Of a stretch of DNA of 64,000 bases, positions 26,728 through 34,670 are shown in pieces. The DNA comes from Rhizobium indicum (GTDB lineage: Bacteria; Pseudomonadota; Alphaproteobacteria; Rhizobiales; Rhizobiaceae): contig NZ_CP054025.1 of NCBI RefSeq assembly GCF_005862305.2, positions 248,001-312,000 of the forward strand, read 5' to 3'. Below the pieces are notes generated by a model that was given only the letters and a program-made list of their open reading frames with translations, did not search any database and had not been told where the DNA came from. Made by a program: the position numbers and the translations under genes. Within the stretch, counting starts at the first letter, position 1. Each line of letters starts with the position of its first letter.

Positions 26728-27569
26728 ATCACCGGTTTGCGCAGGAGGATGACAATGAGCACGCTGAATGCCACGAGCGGCGCCCAAGCAGGATTCACCA
26801 CAGTCATCGTGAGGCTCTCGGCCAGACCGATCAGCATCCCGGCTGCCAATGCACCCGCGGGGCTACCCAATCCTCCAATAATAGCGACAGCAAAGACAAC
26901 TCCGATCCAGGACTCGATTTGTGAGGGCGCCAATGTCCCGATCAAGGCAATGAATACTCCCGCGATACCGGCAATGGCCGAGCAAAGGCCTGCTAGGATG
27001 TATGACACGCGGGTAGAGTTGATGCCGAAAGCGGAGGCGACGGAGGGGTCATGGGCGGCGGCACGCAGTGCTTTGCCGAGCATAGTTTTGTTCAACGCGA
27101 TCCAAGCGGCTCCCGCCAGCAGCACCGCGCAAACGAACGCCGACAAATCCAGCACGGGGACGAAGATCGAACCAATGCGAAAAGTGGTCTGTGCATAGGG
27201 CGTTTCGTAGCGGAGGAAGTCCGCCGACCAGATCCACTGAATCAGCGACTCGATCAGGATCGTGACACCGAAGGTAACCAATAGCGAGGCGAACTCCTTC
27301 ACCTTGAAGCGGACAAACACGCTATGAAGGGCAATGCCGAATAGGAAGAACAGCGGAGCTATCAACAGCGCACTGAGATATGCCGGAATACCGTGCACGG
27401 TTCCGAGTTCATAGGTTAGATAGGCACCAAGAAAGGCCAGAGCAAAATGGCTGAGATTTACGAGCTTTAGCAGACCCCAGCTCAGGCTGAGCCCCATCGC
27501 TAGCAGGCCGTAAATTCCCCCGAGCAAAATACCGCCGACCGCGGACTGCAAGAAAAGAGTGGCGGTCAT
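26724..27569 (-). CDS. LivH-type ABC transporter permease
   Basis: Inner-membrane permease of the Liv-type importer, 281 residues with about eight hydrophobic segments. 'GGILLGGIYGLLAMGLSLSW' and 'KLVNLSHFALAFLGAYLTY' form the typical LivH N-terminus, and 'GVVFAVAIIGGLGSPAGALA' the conserved cytoplasmic loop. The ATG at 27569 overlaps the stop of a 22-codon leader frame (ATGA) and has no strong Shine-Dalgarno of its own, so translation probably depends on that leader. The operon is behind the operator at 27655. Confidence 0.93.
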   Translation of the reverse strand: MTATLFLQSAVGGILLGGIYGLLAMGLSLSWGLLKLVNLSHFALAFLGAYLTYELGTVHGIPAYLSALLIAPLFFLFGIALHSVFVRFKVKEFASLLVTFGVTILIESLIQWIWSADFLRYETPYAQTTFRIGSIFVPVLDLSAFVCAVLLAGAAWIALNKTMLGKALRAAAHDPSVASAFGINSTRVSYILAGLCSAIAGIAGVFIALIGTLAPSQIESWIGVVFAVAIIGGLGSPAGALAAGMLIGLAESLTMTVVNPAWAPLVAFSVLIVILLRKPVI

Positions 27570-27634
27570 CGGATTTTGCGTCTCTCGGTGGACACGATGA
27601 CCGACACCGGCACCGACATGAATACGACACTCAT
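27566..27634 (-). CDS. 22-residue leader peptide coupled to livH
   Basis: A short frame starts at ATG 27634, eight bases after an unusually strong GGAGGAGG, and encodes MSVVFMSVPVSVIVSTERRK plus two residues. Its TGA overlaps the livH ATG as ATGA. livH itself lacks a good ribosome site, so ribosomes probably reach it by reinitiation. The peptide has no run of a single amino acid that would suggest classical attenuation. It may be just a coupling device or a misplaced livH N-terminus. Confidence 0.5.
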   Translation of the reverse strand: MSVVFMSVPVSVIVSTERRKIR

Positions 27635-27654
27635 ACGCTATGCCTCCTCCATTG

Positions 27655-27668
27655 CGCTAACGTTCGCA
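27655..27668. promoter_or_regulatory. LacI-type operator CGCTAACGTTCGCA before the Liv operon
   Basis: The same 14-mer as at 15740, with identical flanks over 20 bp. It lies 21 bp upstream of the leader ATG and 86 bp upstream of livH. Confidence 0.85.
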
Positions 27669-27928
27669 CAAACTTTCACAATGGAGGTTTGATGTCAAGG
27701 ACATTCAAGCCATTTCCTCATGACGCATGTCCGCAGCTAAACAACTGTTTCAGAGCTTTGCGCCATGAAGGAAACCGCCAGCCTCAGAGTTATCTATCTG
27801 ATATCAAATGATTTTTTTAAATACGAGTCTTGACCAATGGCCGAAAATCCGGAGCGGGCGTCAATCAGCCTCTCTGCTACATCTCGGGAACTGCGTGCAA
27901 TTCAGTGCTTTGACAACTGCCGAGTCAA

Positions 27929-27942
27929 TGCTATCGTTGGCT
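27929..27942. promoter_or_regulatory. Degenerate operator before the LacI-family gene
   Basis: TGCTATCGTTGGCT matches 11 of 14 positions of the island consensus and lies 28 bp upstream of the regulator ATG. It is a candidate for autoregulation by a weaker site. Confidence 0.4.
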
Positions 27943-27969
27943 GCAGAAAACTGTTCGGGCTAGGCAACT

Positions 27970-28980
27970 ATGGTAACAATCAAAGACATCGCAGCAATAC
28001 TGCAAGTTTCACCATCGACCGTAGGACGCGCTCTTGCTGATGATCGGCGCATCAGCGCTGAAATGAAGCGGAAGGTGAACGAAGCGGCAACTCAAGTGGG
28101 ATATGTCGCCAATCAGGCGGCCCGCATGATGCGCGGCGTTGAGAGCAATTTGGTTGGCCTGATCGTACCAGATATTCGGAACAGCTTTTATTCGACTATC
28201 GCTCACGCCCTCTCCCGCTGCCTTCTCTCTGCGAACTACCAGCTGACGCTTTGCGAAACGGATGACGATCGTCTGCTTGAGCTCCGTCACATCAAGGAGC
28301 TGACGAGTGTAAACGTAGCCGGGATAATCTTGGTCCCGAGCGCGAAACCTCTTCCCGACTCCGCTCGGTTTTTGAAGATGACCCCTCACATTCAACTGCT
28401 ACGGAAGCAACAGCTGCTTGGCGAGCAATGGTTCGGCATCGATGACAGGCGAGCGCTCTACGAAAGCACAATGCACATCTTGAGCGAAGGTCATCGACGG
28501 ATCGCTTACATCGGCGGTACAGAAGCTTTGCCAACAGGTGCAGCCCGCGTTCAAGGATTCCGGGAAGCGGTCAAAACCTCTTCTCATCAGATTGACACCT
28601 ACGAGGAACTCGGCGCGCCCTCGTCGCCAGAGTTCGGCAGGGAAGCCGTACGACGACTGCTGTCCCTGAAAGAGCGGCCCACGGCCCTCGTGATCGGTGC
28701 CGTGCAGAATACATCAGGCGTTATCGATGAGATACAGGATCAGGCGTTGAGCGTACCGCGAGATATTTCAGTCGTCGGCTTTGGAGATGAACTCGGGTAT
28801 CGGTGGTGGGGGCCAGGATTAACAACGGTACAGCTGCCTGTTTCGCAGCTCGCGACCGCTTGTGGACTTTGGTTCCTGCACCACCTTCAGAATAAGGGCG
28901 ACCTAGACACGCCATACAGCTTCATATCTCCACCCCAATTGATTGTTCGAGGCAGTACGGCCGCACCATCCAATCATTGA
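27970..28980 (+). CDS. LacI-family transcriptional regulator of the catabolic island
   Basis: A 336-residue repressor. The N-terminal helix-turn-helix is 'VTIKDIAAILQVSPSTVGRA' (residues 2-21), followed by 'VGYVANQAARMMRG', the hinge helix. The periplasmic-binding-protein-like core has 'LVGLIVPDIRNSFYSTIA' and the C-terminal 'DISVVGFGDE'. LacI-family proteins bind palindromes with a central CG, and TGCTAACGTTAGCA sites flank this gene's neighbourhood on both sides. It is divergent from the Liv operon and ends at a strong hairpin. The effector is unknown; a pathway intermediate is likely. Confidence 0.93.
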   Translation: MVTIKDIAAILQVSPSTVGRALADDRRISAEMKRKVNEAATQVGYVANQAARMMRGVESNLVGLIVPDIRNSFYSTIAHALSRCLLSANYQLTLCETDDDRLLELRHIKELTSVNVAGIILVPSAKPLPDSARFLKMTPHIQLLRKQQLLGEQWFGIDDRRALYESTMHILSEGHRRIAYIGGTEALPTGAARVQGFREAVKTSSHQIDTYEELGAPSSPEFGREAVRRLLSLKERPTALVIGAVQNTSGVIDEIQDQALSVPRDISVVGFGDELGYRWWGPGLTTVQLPVSQLATACGLWFLHHLQNKGDLDTPYSFISPPQLIVRGSTAAPSNH

Positions 28981-28992
28981 TAGCCAAAAGCA

Positions 28993-29027
28993 GAAAGAGG
29001 TGTCCGCCATTCGACGACACCTCTTTC
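28993..29027. terminator. Strong hairpin after the LacI gene
   Basis: Perfect 12-bp inverted repeat GAAAGAGGTGTC (28993-29004) and GACACCTCTTTC (29016-29027) with an 11-nt loop, 12 nt after the stop. The A-rich left and T-rich right ends suit transcription termination for the + strand gene. It may also serve the convergent CMD-family gene, whose stop is 118 bp away. Confidence 0.75.
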
Positions 29028-29144
29028 CTAAGTCTACTTCCTACCCGCCGCCGCGACCTCGAACAAGGACGCTATGAGCTCGAAATAACCGGCGCACAAC
29101 ACAGAAACCAGACTAACTTGAACTAGCAGGGAGATCCACGAGCG

Positions 29145-29681
29145 CTACTTCTTGTATGCGTCCTCGAGATCAATTTTCAATGCGCCCATCAACCGCACGC
29201 CAGAATTGTACCAGGCAACGTTGATCGCCAATTCGACCAACTGCTTCTCGGAAAGGAATTTGGCGACCTCGTTCCAAACCTCGTCGGAGACATCGACATT
29301 TAGAGTGGAGTCCTTGGCGAAGGCCATGACCGCCTTTTCCTCTTCAGAAAAAAGGTCGGAGGTCTCGAAATAACGAATGGCTTGGAACTGCTCTTCGGTG
29401 AGTCCTGCCTTCAGCCCGTGCGAATGGTGATGAACGATCTCATATTCCGAGTTGGTGCAGTACCCCACGGTTAGGATCGCCATCTCCCTCAACTTCGGAC
29501 TGAAGTCGGCAGCGCGAACTGCGTTGGCATAAGTCAAGAAGTCATTCAAAATTGCTGGCGCGTTCGCCAGTGCTAGAAAAATGTTTCCTGTCGGCACCTT
29601 TCTTTCCGCAAGCAGGCGCCCATTGAGTGCCGCTTGCGTTTCTGCCAATTCCGAATTCGGAACGTATCTAACTCGCGCCAT
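29145..29681 (-). CDS. Carboxymuconolactone-decarboxylase-family (AhpD-like) protein
   Basis: A 178-residue CMD-domain protein. ATG 29681 has GAGGG upstream and gives the N-terminus 'MARVRYVPNSEL'. The core 'LREMAILTVGYCTNSEYEIV' followed by 'HHHSHGLKAGLTEEQ' matches the CMD fold, but has one Cys instead of the AhpD CxxC, so thiol peroxidase activity is unlikely. It is a single gene behind the perfect operator at 29760. Family members act as decarboxylases, hydratases or unknown enzymes in aromatic catabolism; here the reaction is not identifiable. Confidence 0.9.
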   Translation of the reverse strand: MARVRYVPNSELAETQAALNGRLLAERKVPTGNIFLALANAPAILNDFLTYANAVRAADFSPKLREMAILTVGYCTNSEYEIVHHHSHGLKAGLTEEQFQAIRYFETSDLFSEEEKAVMAFAKDSTLNVDVSDEVWNEVAKFLSEKQLVELAINVAWYNSGVRLMGALKIDLEDAYKK

Positions 29682-29759
29682 TTCTCTACCCTCAGCTTGT
29701 CTCGACAATTTTCACCATTCAAGCGCCAGAAAACGGTTAGCAGCAAAAATCCAACGTAG

Positions 29760-29773
29760 TGCTAACGTTAGCA
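29760..29773. promoter_or_regulatory. LacI-type operator TGCTAACGTTAGCA before the CMD-family gene
   Basis: Perfect 14-bp palindrome identical to the ppc site, 79 bp upstream of the CMD-family start. A looser half-site with the sequence ACGGTTAGCA lies between it and the gene, near 29733-29742. Confidence 0.85.
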
Positions 29774-29899
29774 TTAGTATCACCCGGCAATATGAAGTCA
29801 ACCAAATTCTTCTCCTGCCAACATATAGGCGAGACTCCGGGTCACGCCCCTTGGAGTTGGCAATCGCCACAGTTAGAGCGGGCTACGGCTGATGCGGAG

Positions 29900-29926
29900 G
29901 GGCACCGATATCTGCGGTGCCCTTTT
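29900..29926 (+). terminator. Intrinsic-terminator-like hairpin on the + strand
   Basis: GGGCACCG (29900-29907) and CGGTGCCC (29915-29922), 7-nt loop, followed by TTTT. The U-tract orientation is for + strand transcripts, yet no + gene ends here. The hairpin also lies just beyond the stop of the - strand FAH gene, where it would lack a U-tract. Confidence 0.6.
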
Positions 29927-29942
29927 GAAGCTGTGGATGGGC

Positions 29943-30716
29943 TCAATATGCCGCAGCAACCACTGGATTCTTCAAAATGCCTATGCCGGGGATTTCCACT
30001 TCAAGATCATCACCTGGATTGATCGGGCCGACCCCAGCGGGCGTGCCTGTCATGATCACATCGCCTGGCAAAAGCGTCATGAAGCGGCTCAGATAAGCGA
30101 CGATGTCAGCCACAGAGTAAACTAGGTCGCTGGTGTTTCCGGACTGCTTGATGGTGCCATTTTGACGAAGAATGACGTCGAGATTCGCCGGATCAAGGTC
30201 GGTTACGATCGCCGGACCCATGGGCGCAAAGGTATCGTATCCTTTGCCCGCCAAAAGGCAGCCAAACTTGCTTTCCTGACGCTGGATGATGCGGTCGCTG
30301 ATGTCGTTGCCGCATGTATATCCAAGGACATGACCAAGCGCATCGTCATTGCTAATGTGTCGACCACCCTTCCCAATGATCGCGACCAGCTCAGCCTCGT
30401 AATGTACGATTTCGCCGTCTCGCGGAAATTCGATCGGATCTCCATTGCCGCTCGCCGCAGTGCTAGGCTTCATAAACAGGACCGGCAGTGTCGGCTGCTC
30501 TTTCCCGGACTCGTTGGTGTGCTCTCGGTAATTGTATGCCACGCCAAAAATGCGCGGACGATTGACCGGGCACAGCAGGCGAACTTCGGACAAATCGTCC
30601 ACCTTTCCAGTCCTCTCTATGGCGCTGAAGGGTTCACCAGCGATGCGCTGGACGCTGTCACCGTCCTCGACCCCATAGTGAATCCCATCGGCCGCCTCGT
30701 ATCGCACAATCCTCAT
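29943..30716 (-). CDS. Fumarylacetoacetate-hydrolase-family protein
   Basis: A 257-residue FAH-fold enzyme that splits or decarboxylates beta-diketo or hydroxy-keto acids, such as ring-cleavage products. Signatures are 'RIFGVAYNYREHTNESGK', the metal-binding 'EIVHYEAELVAIIG' (ExE), 'GYTCGNDISDR' and 'KGYDTFAPMGP'. 'LLPGDVIMTGTPAGVGP' is the conserved C-terminal element. AAGGAG lies 7 nt before the ATG. It is transcribed away from the operator at 30731 and is the natural partner of the extradiol dioxygenase in the same regulon, as HpaG-type enzymes are to HpaD. Confidence 0.93.
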   Translation of the reverse strand: MRIVRYEAADGIHYGVEDGDSVQRIAGEPFSAIERTGKVDDLSEVRLLCPVNRPRIFGVAYNYREHTNESGKEQPTLPVLFMKPSTAASGNGDPIEFPRDGEIVHYEAELVAIIGKGGRHISNDDALGHVLGYTCGNDISDRIIQRQESKFGCLLAGKGYDTFAPMGPAIVTDLDPANLDVILRQNGTIKQSGNTSDLVYSVADIVAYLSRFMTLLPGDVIMTGTPAGVGPINPGDDLEVEIPGIGILKNPVVAAAY

Positions 30717-30730
30717 CTCGATCTCCTTTT

Positions 30731-30744
30731 TGCTAACGTTAGCG
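30731..30744. promoter_or_regulatory. LacI-type operator TGCTAACGTTAGCG in a divergent promoter
   Basis: Thirteen of 14 bases match the consensus. It is 14 bp upstream of the FAH-family start on the - strand and 154 bp upstream of the GlcG-like gene on the + strand, so one bound repressor could control both directions. Confidence 0.85.
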
Positions 30745-30898
30745 CATGAAGATAGCTGTCGTCAACGTTATCTCGGACTTCCAACGCCAGCTTCGAAGAG
30801 GCTCGCAGCTGTCCGTAAGCGTCGCTCGGCCTTCCGGAACCGGATCGAAAGCTCGCAAAACGCGGGCCGATCAAAGCGAAGAACGAAAGGATACACCT

Positions 30899-31375
30899 AT
30901 GTCGATTTCCAACTGGACTGTCGCTGCTGCGATTGGCGTTCTTTCCATGTCTTCCATGGCCCACGCCGAGGATGAACCGAAGTACGGCACAGACATTTCC
31001 GTCGACACCGCGAAAGTCATCGCCGCCGCTGCGGTCAAAGAATGTGCGGCTCGCAAATGGTCGATGGCTATTGCCGTGACCGACACGCATGGCGCACTTG
31101 TCTACTACGAAAAAATGGACGACACCGAACTCGGCAGCGCACAGGCGGCTCAAGAAAAGGCTGCCGCAGCCGCTCTCTACAAGCGCCCGACCCGCGCCTT
31201 CTATGATGTAACCGCAAAGGCCGGTCCGTTCATGCTGACGATGCCCGGCGTCCTCGCCGCTCCTGGTGCTTGGCCGGTAGTCAGCGACGGCAAGATCATC
31301 GGCGCGATGGCTGCCAGCGGCGGCACCGGCGACCAGGACGACGTCTGCGCAAAGGCTGGCCTCGCTGCGATGTAA
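30899..31375 (+). CDS. Periplasmic GlcG/HbpS-family (DUF336) protein
   Basis: A 158-residue exported protein. The signal peptide spans about residues 1-23 and ends AHAED. The mature part 'VDTAKVIAAAAVKECAARKW' is followed by 'IAVTDTHGALVYYEKMDDTE', and 'VVSDGKIIGAMAASGGTGDQ' gives the GlcG/HbpS signature. ATG 30899 has AAAGGA upstream; the longer frame from 30746 is not needed. The family includes haem-binding HbpS and GlcG of glycolate loci, with no agreed enzymatic role. It heads a + strand run with the next secreted protein and an MFS transporter under the operator at 30731. Confidence 0.88.
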   Translation: MSISNWTVAAAIGVLSMSSMAHAEDEPKYGTDISVDTAKVIAAAAVKECAARKWSMAIAVTDTHGALVYYEKMDDTELGSAQAAQEKAAAAALYKRPTRAFYDVTAKAGPFMLTMPGVLAAPGAWPVVSDGKIIGAMAASGGTGDQDDVCAKAGLAAM

Positions 31376-31421
31376 GTCGCCGCCGCGCCGAAAATTCCTT
31401 CTCAATCAAAGGAAAGATATC

Positions 31422-32204
31422 ATGTTCAAGGCTCATCACTTGGATGTGGCATTGGTTCTCGCTGCTCTGGCAGCCCCGATCATGTCGATGCTGCCAATGC
31501 CTACAGCCGCCGAAGCCGCAGAAACGTTCAGCGGAAGCAACACCGACATTCGTACGATCCTCGCCTATAAGGCGTCGGATGCCGCACTTCGAAAGTTCGT
31601 GCCGGAAGGCTGGGAACTGAGCACTTTCAAAGAAGGCCCCTCGGCAGGCGCAAATCTACAGGTCGAGTTCGTCGACCAGCTTTTCGCCGTTGGAGCCGAC
31701 GGCAAAGTTGGTGCACCCTATCGGTACGTGCTCTTCGGGTTCCCGATCCATCACAAGGGCAGCGACCAAGATGTCCTTATGCTGTTCGACGGACTCTCCC
31801 GTGGTGGCGCTGGTCCCTATGGAATTGCTGAACAGGCAACGGACAACGTTTATCGCTCCGTCCAGTACAGCTCTGCGCCAACCATGGTGAAAGAGGCCTG
31901 GACCTTCGAAGGCGGTGGCGAGATGGTTTCGCTGGAGACCGAATTCGAGCGCGGTCCGCTGAACGCGGAGAAAGCTGAAAGCCACGTTTACTCGCAGCTG
32001 AAGCCGAGCTTCTCGCGCATCTACCGTTACAATGAAGCCGCCGACGTGGTTCAGGCAGCGGGCTCGAAGAGCGATCGTCTTCATTCCTACACCTTCAAAG
32101 CAACCGGCGGCAAACTCGCCACGGTCTTTGACGGCTCGGAGAGCTTGATCTCGGTCACGTCACTCCCTGCCTACTCCCGAGACATTTTCGTCCCTACGCC
32201 ATGA
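31422..32204 (+). CDS. Secreted protein of unknown function, possible acetoacetate-decarboxylase-like fold
   Basis: A 260-residue protein with a clear signal peptide (about residues 1-33, ending AAEAAE) and AAAGGAAAG before the ATG. The mature part contains 'ASDAALRKFVPEGWELS' and 'GANLQVEFVDQL', which vaguely recall the acetoacetate-decarboxylase fold, but no catalytic Lys can be pointed to with confidence. The gene follows the GlcG-like gene by 46 bp. I do not recognise a named family. Its position in a substrate-regulated operon suggests periplasmic handling of the island's substrate. Confidence 0.75.
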   Translation: MFKAHHLDVALVLAALAAPIMSMLPMPTAAEAAETFSGSNTDIRTILAYKASDAALRKFVPEGWELSTFKEGPSAGANLQVEFVDQLFAVGADGKVGAPYRYVLFGFPIHHKGSDQDVLMLFDGLSRGGAGPYGIAEQATDNVYRSVQYSSAPTMVKEAWTFEGGGEMVSLETEFERGPLNAEKAESHVYSQLKPSFSRIYRYNEAADVVQAAGSKSDRLHSYTFKATGGKLATVFDGSESLISVTSLPAYSRDIFVPTP

Positions 32205-32278
32205 CGAAAATGGTGGCGGTCCAATCCCGTACGTCAGTTTCGCTTCCCTAGAACACTGACGCGACCGCTTTAAGACCC

Positions 32279-32309
32279 GCAGGCCGACAATACCCCATGT
32301 CCGGCCTGC
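32279..32309. terminator. GC-rich hairpin before the MFS gene
   Basis: GCAGGCCGACA and TGTCCGGCCTGC form a stem with one bulged C and a short loop, 74 nt after the secreted-protein stop and 37 nt before the MFS gene. It lacks a U-tract. It could lower expression of the transporter relative to the two secreted proteins. Confidence 0.4.
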
Positions 32310-32346
32310 GGCCAAACCTGCCTCCAACCATGGACAAGAAGACCCC

Positions 32347-33539
32347 ATGACCCACCATCGTCAAAAATTTCGGACGCTTGCGGCAGAAGCGGCAATGATC
32401 CTTGGCGGCTTCATCTTCGGGACATCGGAATTTGCGGCAATGGGTCTCCTTCCCGAAATCGCGAAGGCAAACGGTGTGGCCGTCGATGTCGCTGGAGCCT
32501 CCGTCACGTCTTATGCCTGGGTGTGGTCTTCGGCGCTCCCCTGATCGCAATCGTCTCGGCCCGGACGCCGAGACACTTATCTATCCTGGTACTCCTCGCC
32601 ATTGGCGCCGTCGGGAACATCCTGACCTCCCTGACCGGAAATTTCCCCATGCTCATCGTTGCTCGGTTCGTTTCCGGACTGCCGCACGGGGCATATTTTG
32701 GCATAGCTGCGCTGATCGCGGCAGCAATGGCTGGGCATGGCAGACGGGCACAGGCTGTAGCTCGCGTCATGATGGGACTAAGTGTCGCCAACCTCTTTGG
32801 ATCGCCGATCGCCACTTTCATTGGCGAAAGCACAAGCTGGCGAATTCCCTATTTCCTTCTTGGAGCGGTTGCCCTGGTAGCGGCCTTGGGATGTCACCTA
32901 GCGATACCGAAGATGCCCGCTGCTGAAGGTTCCGGCGCAGCCAAGGAAATGGGCGCTCTGGCAAGGCCACAGGTTTGGTTGACCTTTGCGATCGGCTCCC
33001 TTGGCCTGTCTGGTCTTTTCGCAGTCTACACGTACCTCGTGCCGACCTTGATCTCGGTGACTGGGATCGGTGAGCAGAAGGCGCCGCTGTTTCTCGTCAT
33101 CATCGGCTGCGGAATGGTTGTCGGCAATTTCGTCGGAGGCTGGTTGGCAGATAAGGGCGTCATGCGTGCGATTGGGCTTCTGTTGGCCTTGAATGTCATC
33201 ACTTTTGCCCTGTTTCTGATCAGCGTTCACAGTGCCGTTTTGATTGCTGTTGCTGCATTTCTTGCAGGATTTTCTGCCCTTGCACTCGTCGCCCCGTTGC
33301 AGGCGCGACTGATGGATGTGGCCGGACACGCTCAGAGCCTGGGGGCGATGCTTAATGGCTGCGCGATCAACGTTGCCAATGCAGTTGGAGCGGCGCTTGG
33401 CGGAGCGCTCATCACGACGAGATTTGGGCCTGCATCGACAGGTGTTGTGGGTGTCGGTCTCGGTCTCGCAGCCTTGGTTGTGTTTTCGATCTCGCTCAAG
33501 ATTGAGCGGCACCATCACAAACGGTTGTCATTGGGCTAG
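32347..33539 (+). pseudogene. MFS transporter (DHA1 drug/sugar efflux type), frameshifted near 32515
   Basis: A 12-helix major facilitator of the AraJ/YdhP type. The first 57 residues ('GGFIFGTSEFAAMGLLPEIA', 'AGASVTSYA') are in one frame, ending at a TGA near 32543. The remaining ~340 residues ('VVFGAPLIAIVSARTP', 'ARFVSGLPHGAYFGIAALIA') are in the next. Reading GCCTTGGGTGTG instead of GCCTGGGTGTG would restore 'SYALGVVFGAPL', so one T is missing at about 32515. Either the gene is inactivated or the base call is wrong. The 3' end overlaps the convergent LysR gene by 12 bp. Confidence 0.88.
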
Positions 33540-34433
33540 CAACCATTCGGGGCCTGGCTTGTTCTCCCGCATGAACTTGATGAAAGCACTAAGGGCGGCA
33601 GGCATCTGCCGCTTGCTTGGGTAAAACAGGTAAATACCCGAGACCCAAGAGCTCCAACCGTCGAGAACCCGGACAAGCTCGCCAGTGGCGAGCGCCTCCT
33701 TGACCAGCACCTTCGGGACCAGGCCGATGCCACCTCCGCCGCGAATGGCTGAGGCCAGGACGCGAAGGTCGTTTGCCACGAAATGCATACCGGTCGCCGG
33801 TTCGGCTTTCTCATCGCCGTTCGTCAGTACCCAAGGACGAACAATTCCGTCCCAGGAGGACCGCAAGCGGATGCACCAATGTTCGCCCAGCTCGGACGGC
33901 GTGGCAGGAGCCACCCGATTTCGGAGATAGTCGGGCGATGCCATCAAAACCTCTTCGAATGCATCGACGAGCCGAACGGCGACCATGTCCTTTTCTATCC
34001 GCTCTCCAACTTGGATCCCCGCGTCTATCCGGTTTTCAACGAGATCGACGTGAAGATCGTCAACCAGCATTTCAACCTCGATATCCGGATGGGTAGACAA
34101 GAACTGGCCGATCAGTGGCGCTGCAAGCAGTGTCGCAGCAGTTCGCGAACCAATGATCCGAAGGCGTCCGCCGGTCTCACTGCGGAAGCGGTTTAGACCG
34201 TCCAGCGCCACATCAAGGCTTTCGAGCAGCGGCTCCAATGATTTCAGGAACTCGTCTCCCGCATCCGTCAGCGAGACGCTGCGGGTGGTTCGTGTAAGAA
34301 GGCGGACGCCGAGCTTCTCTTCAAGGCCGCGTAGAGTTTGACTAAAAGTCGGGACCGAGACGCCCACATTCGCGGCAGCCCGCGTGAAGTTGAGCTGGCG
34401 TGCCACTTCTACAAAAGCCACCAACTCCCGCAT
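33528..34433 (-). CDS. LysR-family transcriptional regulator
   Basis: A 301-residue regulator with the N-terminal helix-turn-helix 'ARQLNFTRAAANVGVSVPTF' and wing 'LGVRLLTRTTRSVSLTDAG'. The effector domain includes 'RLRIIGSRTAATLLAAPLIG' and 'GGGGIGLVPKVLV'. It converges on and slightly overlaps the MFS gene, an arrangement often seen for LysR/AraJ-type efflux pairs. Its target is therefore most likely that transporter or a neighbouring promoter. It does not appear to share the LacI operator. Confidence 0.9.
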   Translation of the reverse strand: MRELVAFVEVARQLNFTRAAANVGVSVPTFSQTLRGLEEKLGVRLLTRTTRSVSLTDAGDEFLKSLEPLLESLDVALDGLNRFRSETGGRLRIIGSRTAATLLAAPLIGQFLSTHPDIEVEMLVDDLHVDLVENRIDAGIQVGERIEKDMVAVRLVDAFEEVLMASPDYLRNRVAPATPSELGEHWCIRLRSSWDGIVRPWVLTNGDEKAEPATGMHFVANDLRVLASAIRGGGGIGLVPKVLVKEALATGELVRVLDGWSSWVSGIYLFYPSKRQMPAALSAFIKFMRENKPGPEWLLAQ

Positions 34434-34462
34434 TTCAGGTGGCCTATGGCCGTTGCGGAAAC

Positions 34463-34645
34463 TCAGCGCTTGTTGCGCAGGATGCTCTTTATGCGCTCTT
34501 CAATTTCGTCAGATGTGCGATGCGGATGCTGCTGATGTAAGGATTCTGCGATCCTTCTCAGTTCAGAGGGGTCGCGGCTATTTAGTTTACGATCAACGCC
34601 TACGATGGCGTATACGGCGATCAACAGATCCTGGTCGGTCGTCAT
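34463..34645 (-). CDS. Small hypothetical protein
   Basis: A 60-residue acidic/basic mixed peptide beginning MTTDQDLLIAVYAIVGVDRK and ending in 'EIEERIKSILRNKR', predicted helical with no signal or membrane segment. The Shine-Dalgarno is weak. It lies between the LysR and DUF3861 genes on the same strand. I do not recognise the family, but composition and codon pattern look coding. Confidence 0.45.
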   Translation of the reverse strand: MTTDQDLLIAVYAIVGVDRKLNSRDPSELRRIAESLHQQHPHRTSDEIEERIKSILRNKR

Positions 34646-34670
34646 CGAAAGTCTGGGAAGGCATAGAGCG

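Noticed and set aside
12870..30744. The recurring palindromes as a mobile-element repeat or attachment sites
   Set aside because: Each copy sits in a promoter position at a different gene start or divergent region; no integrase, duplicated flanks or terminal repeats are present.
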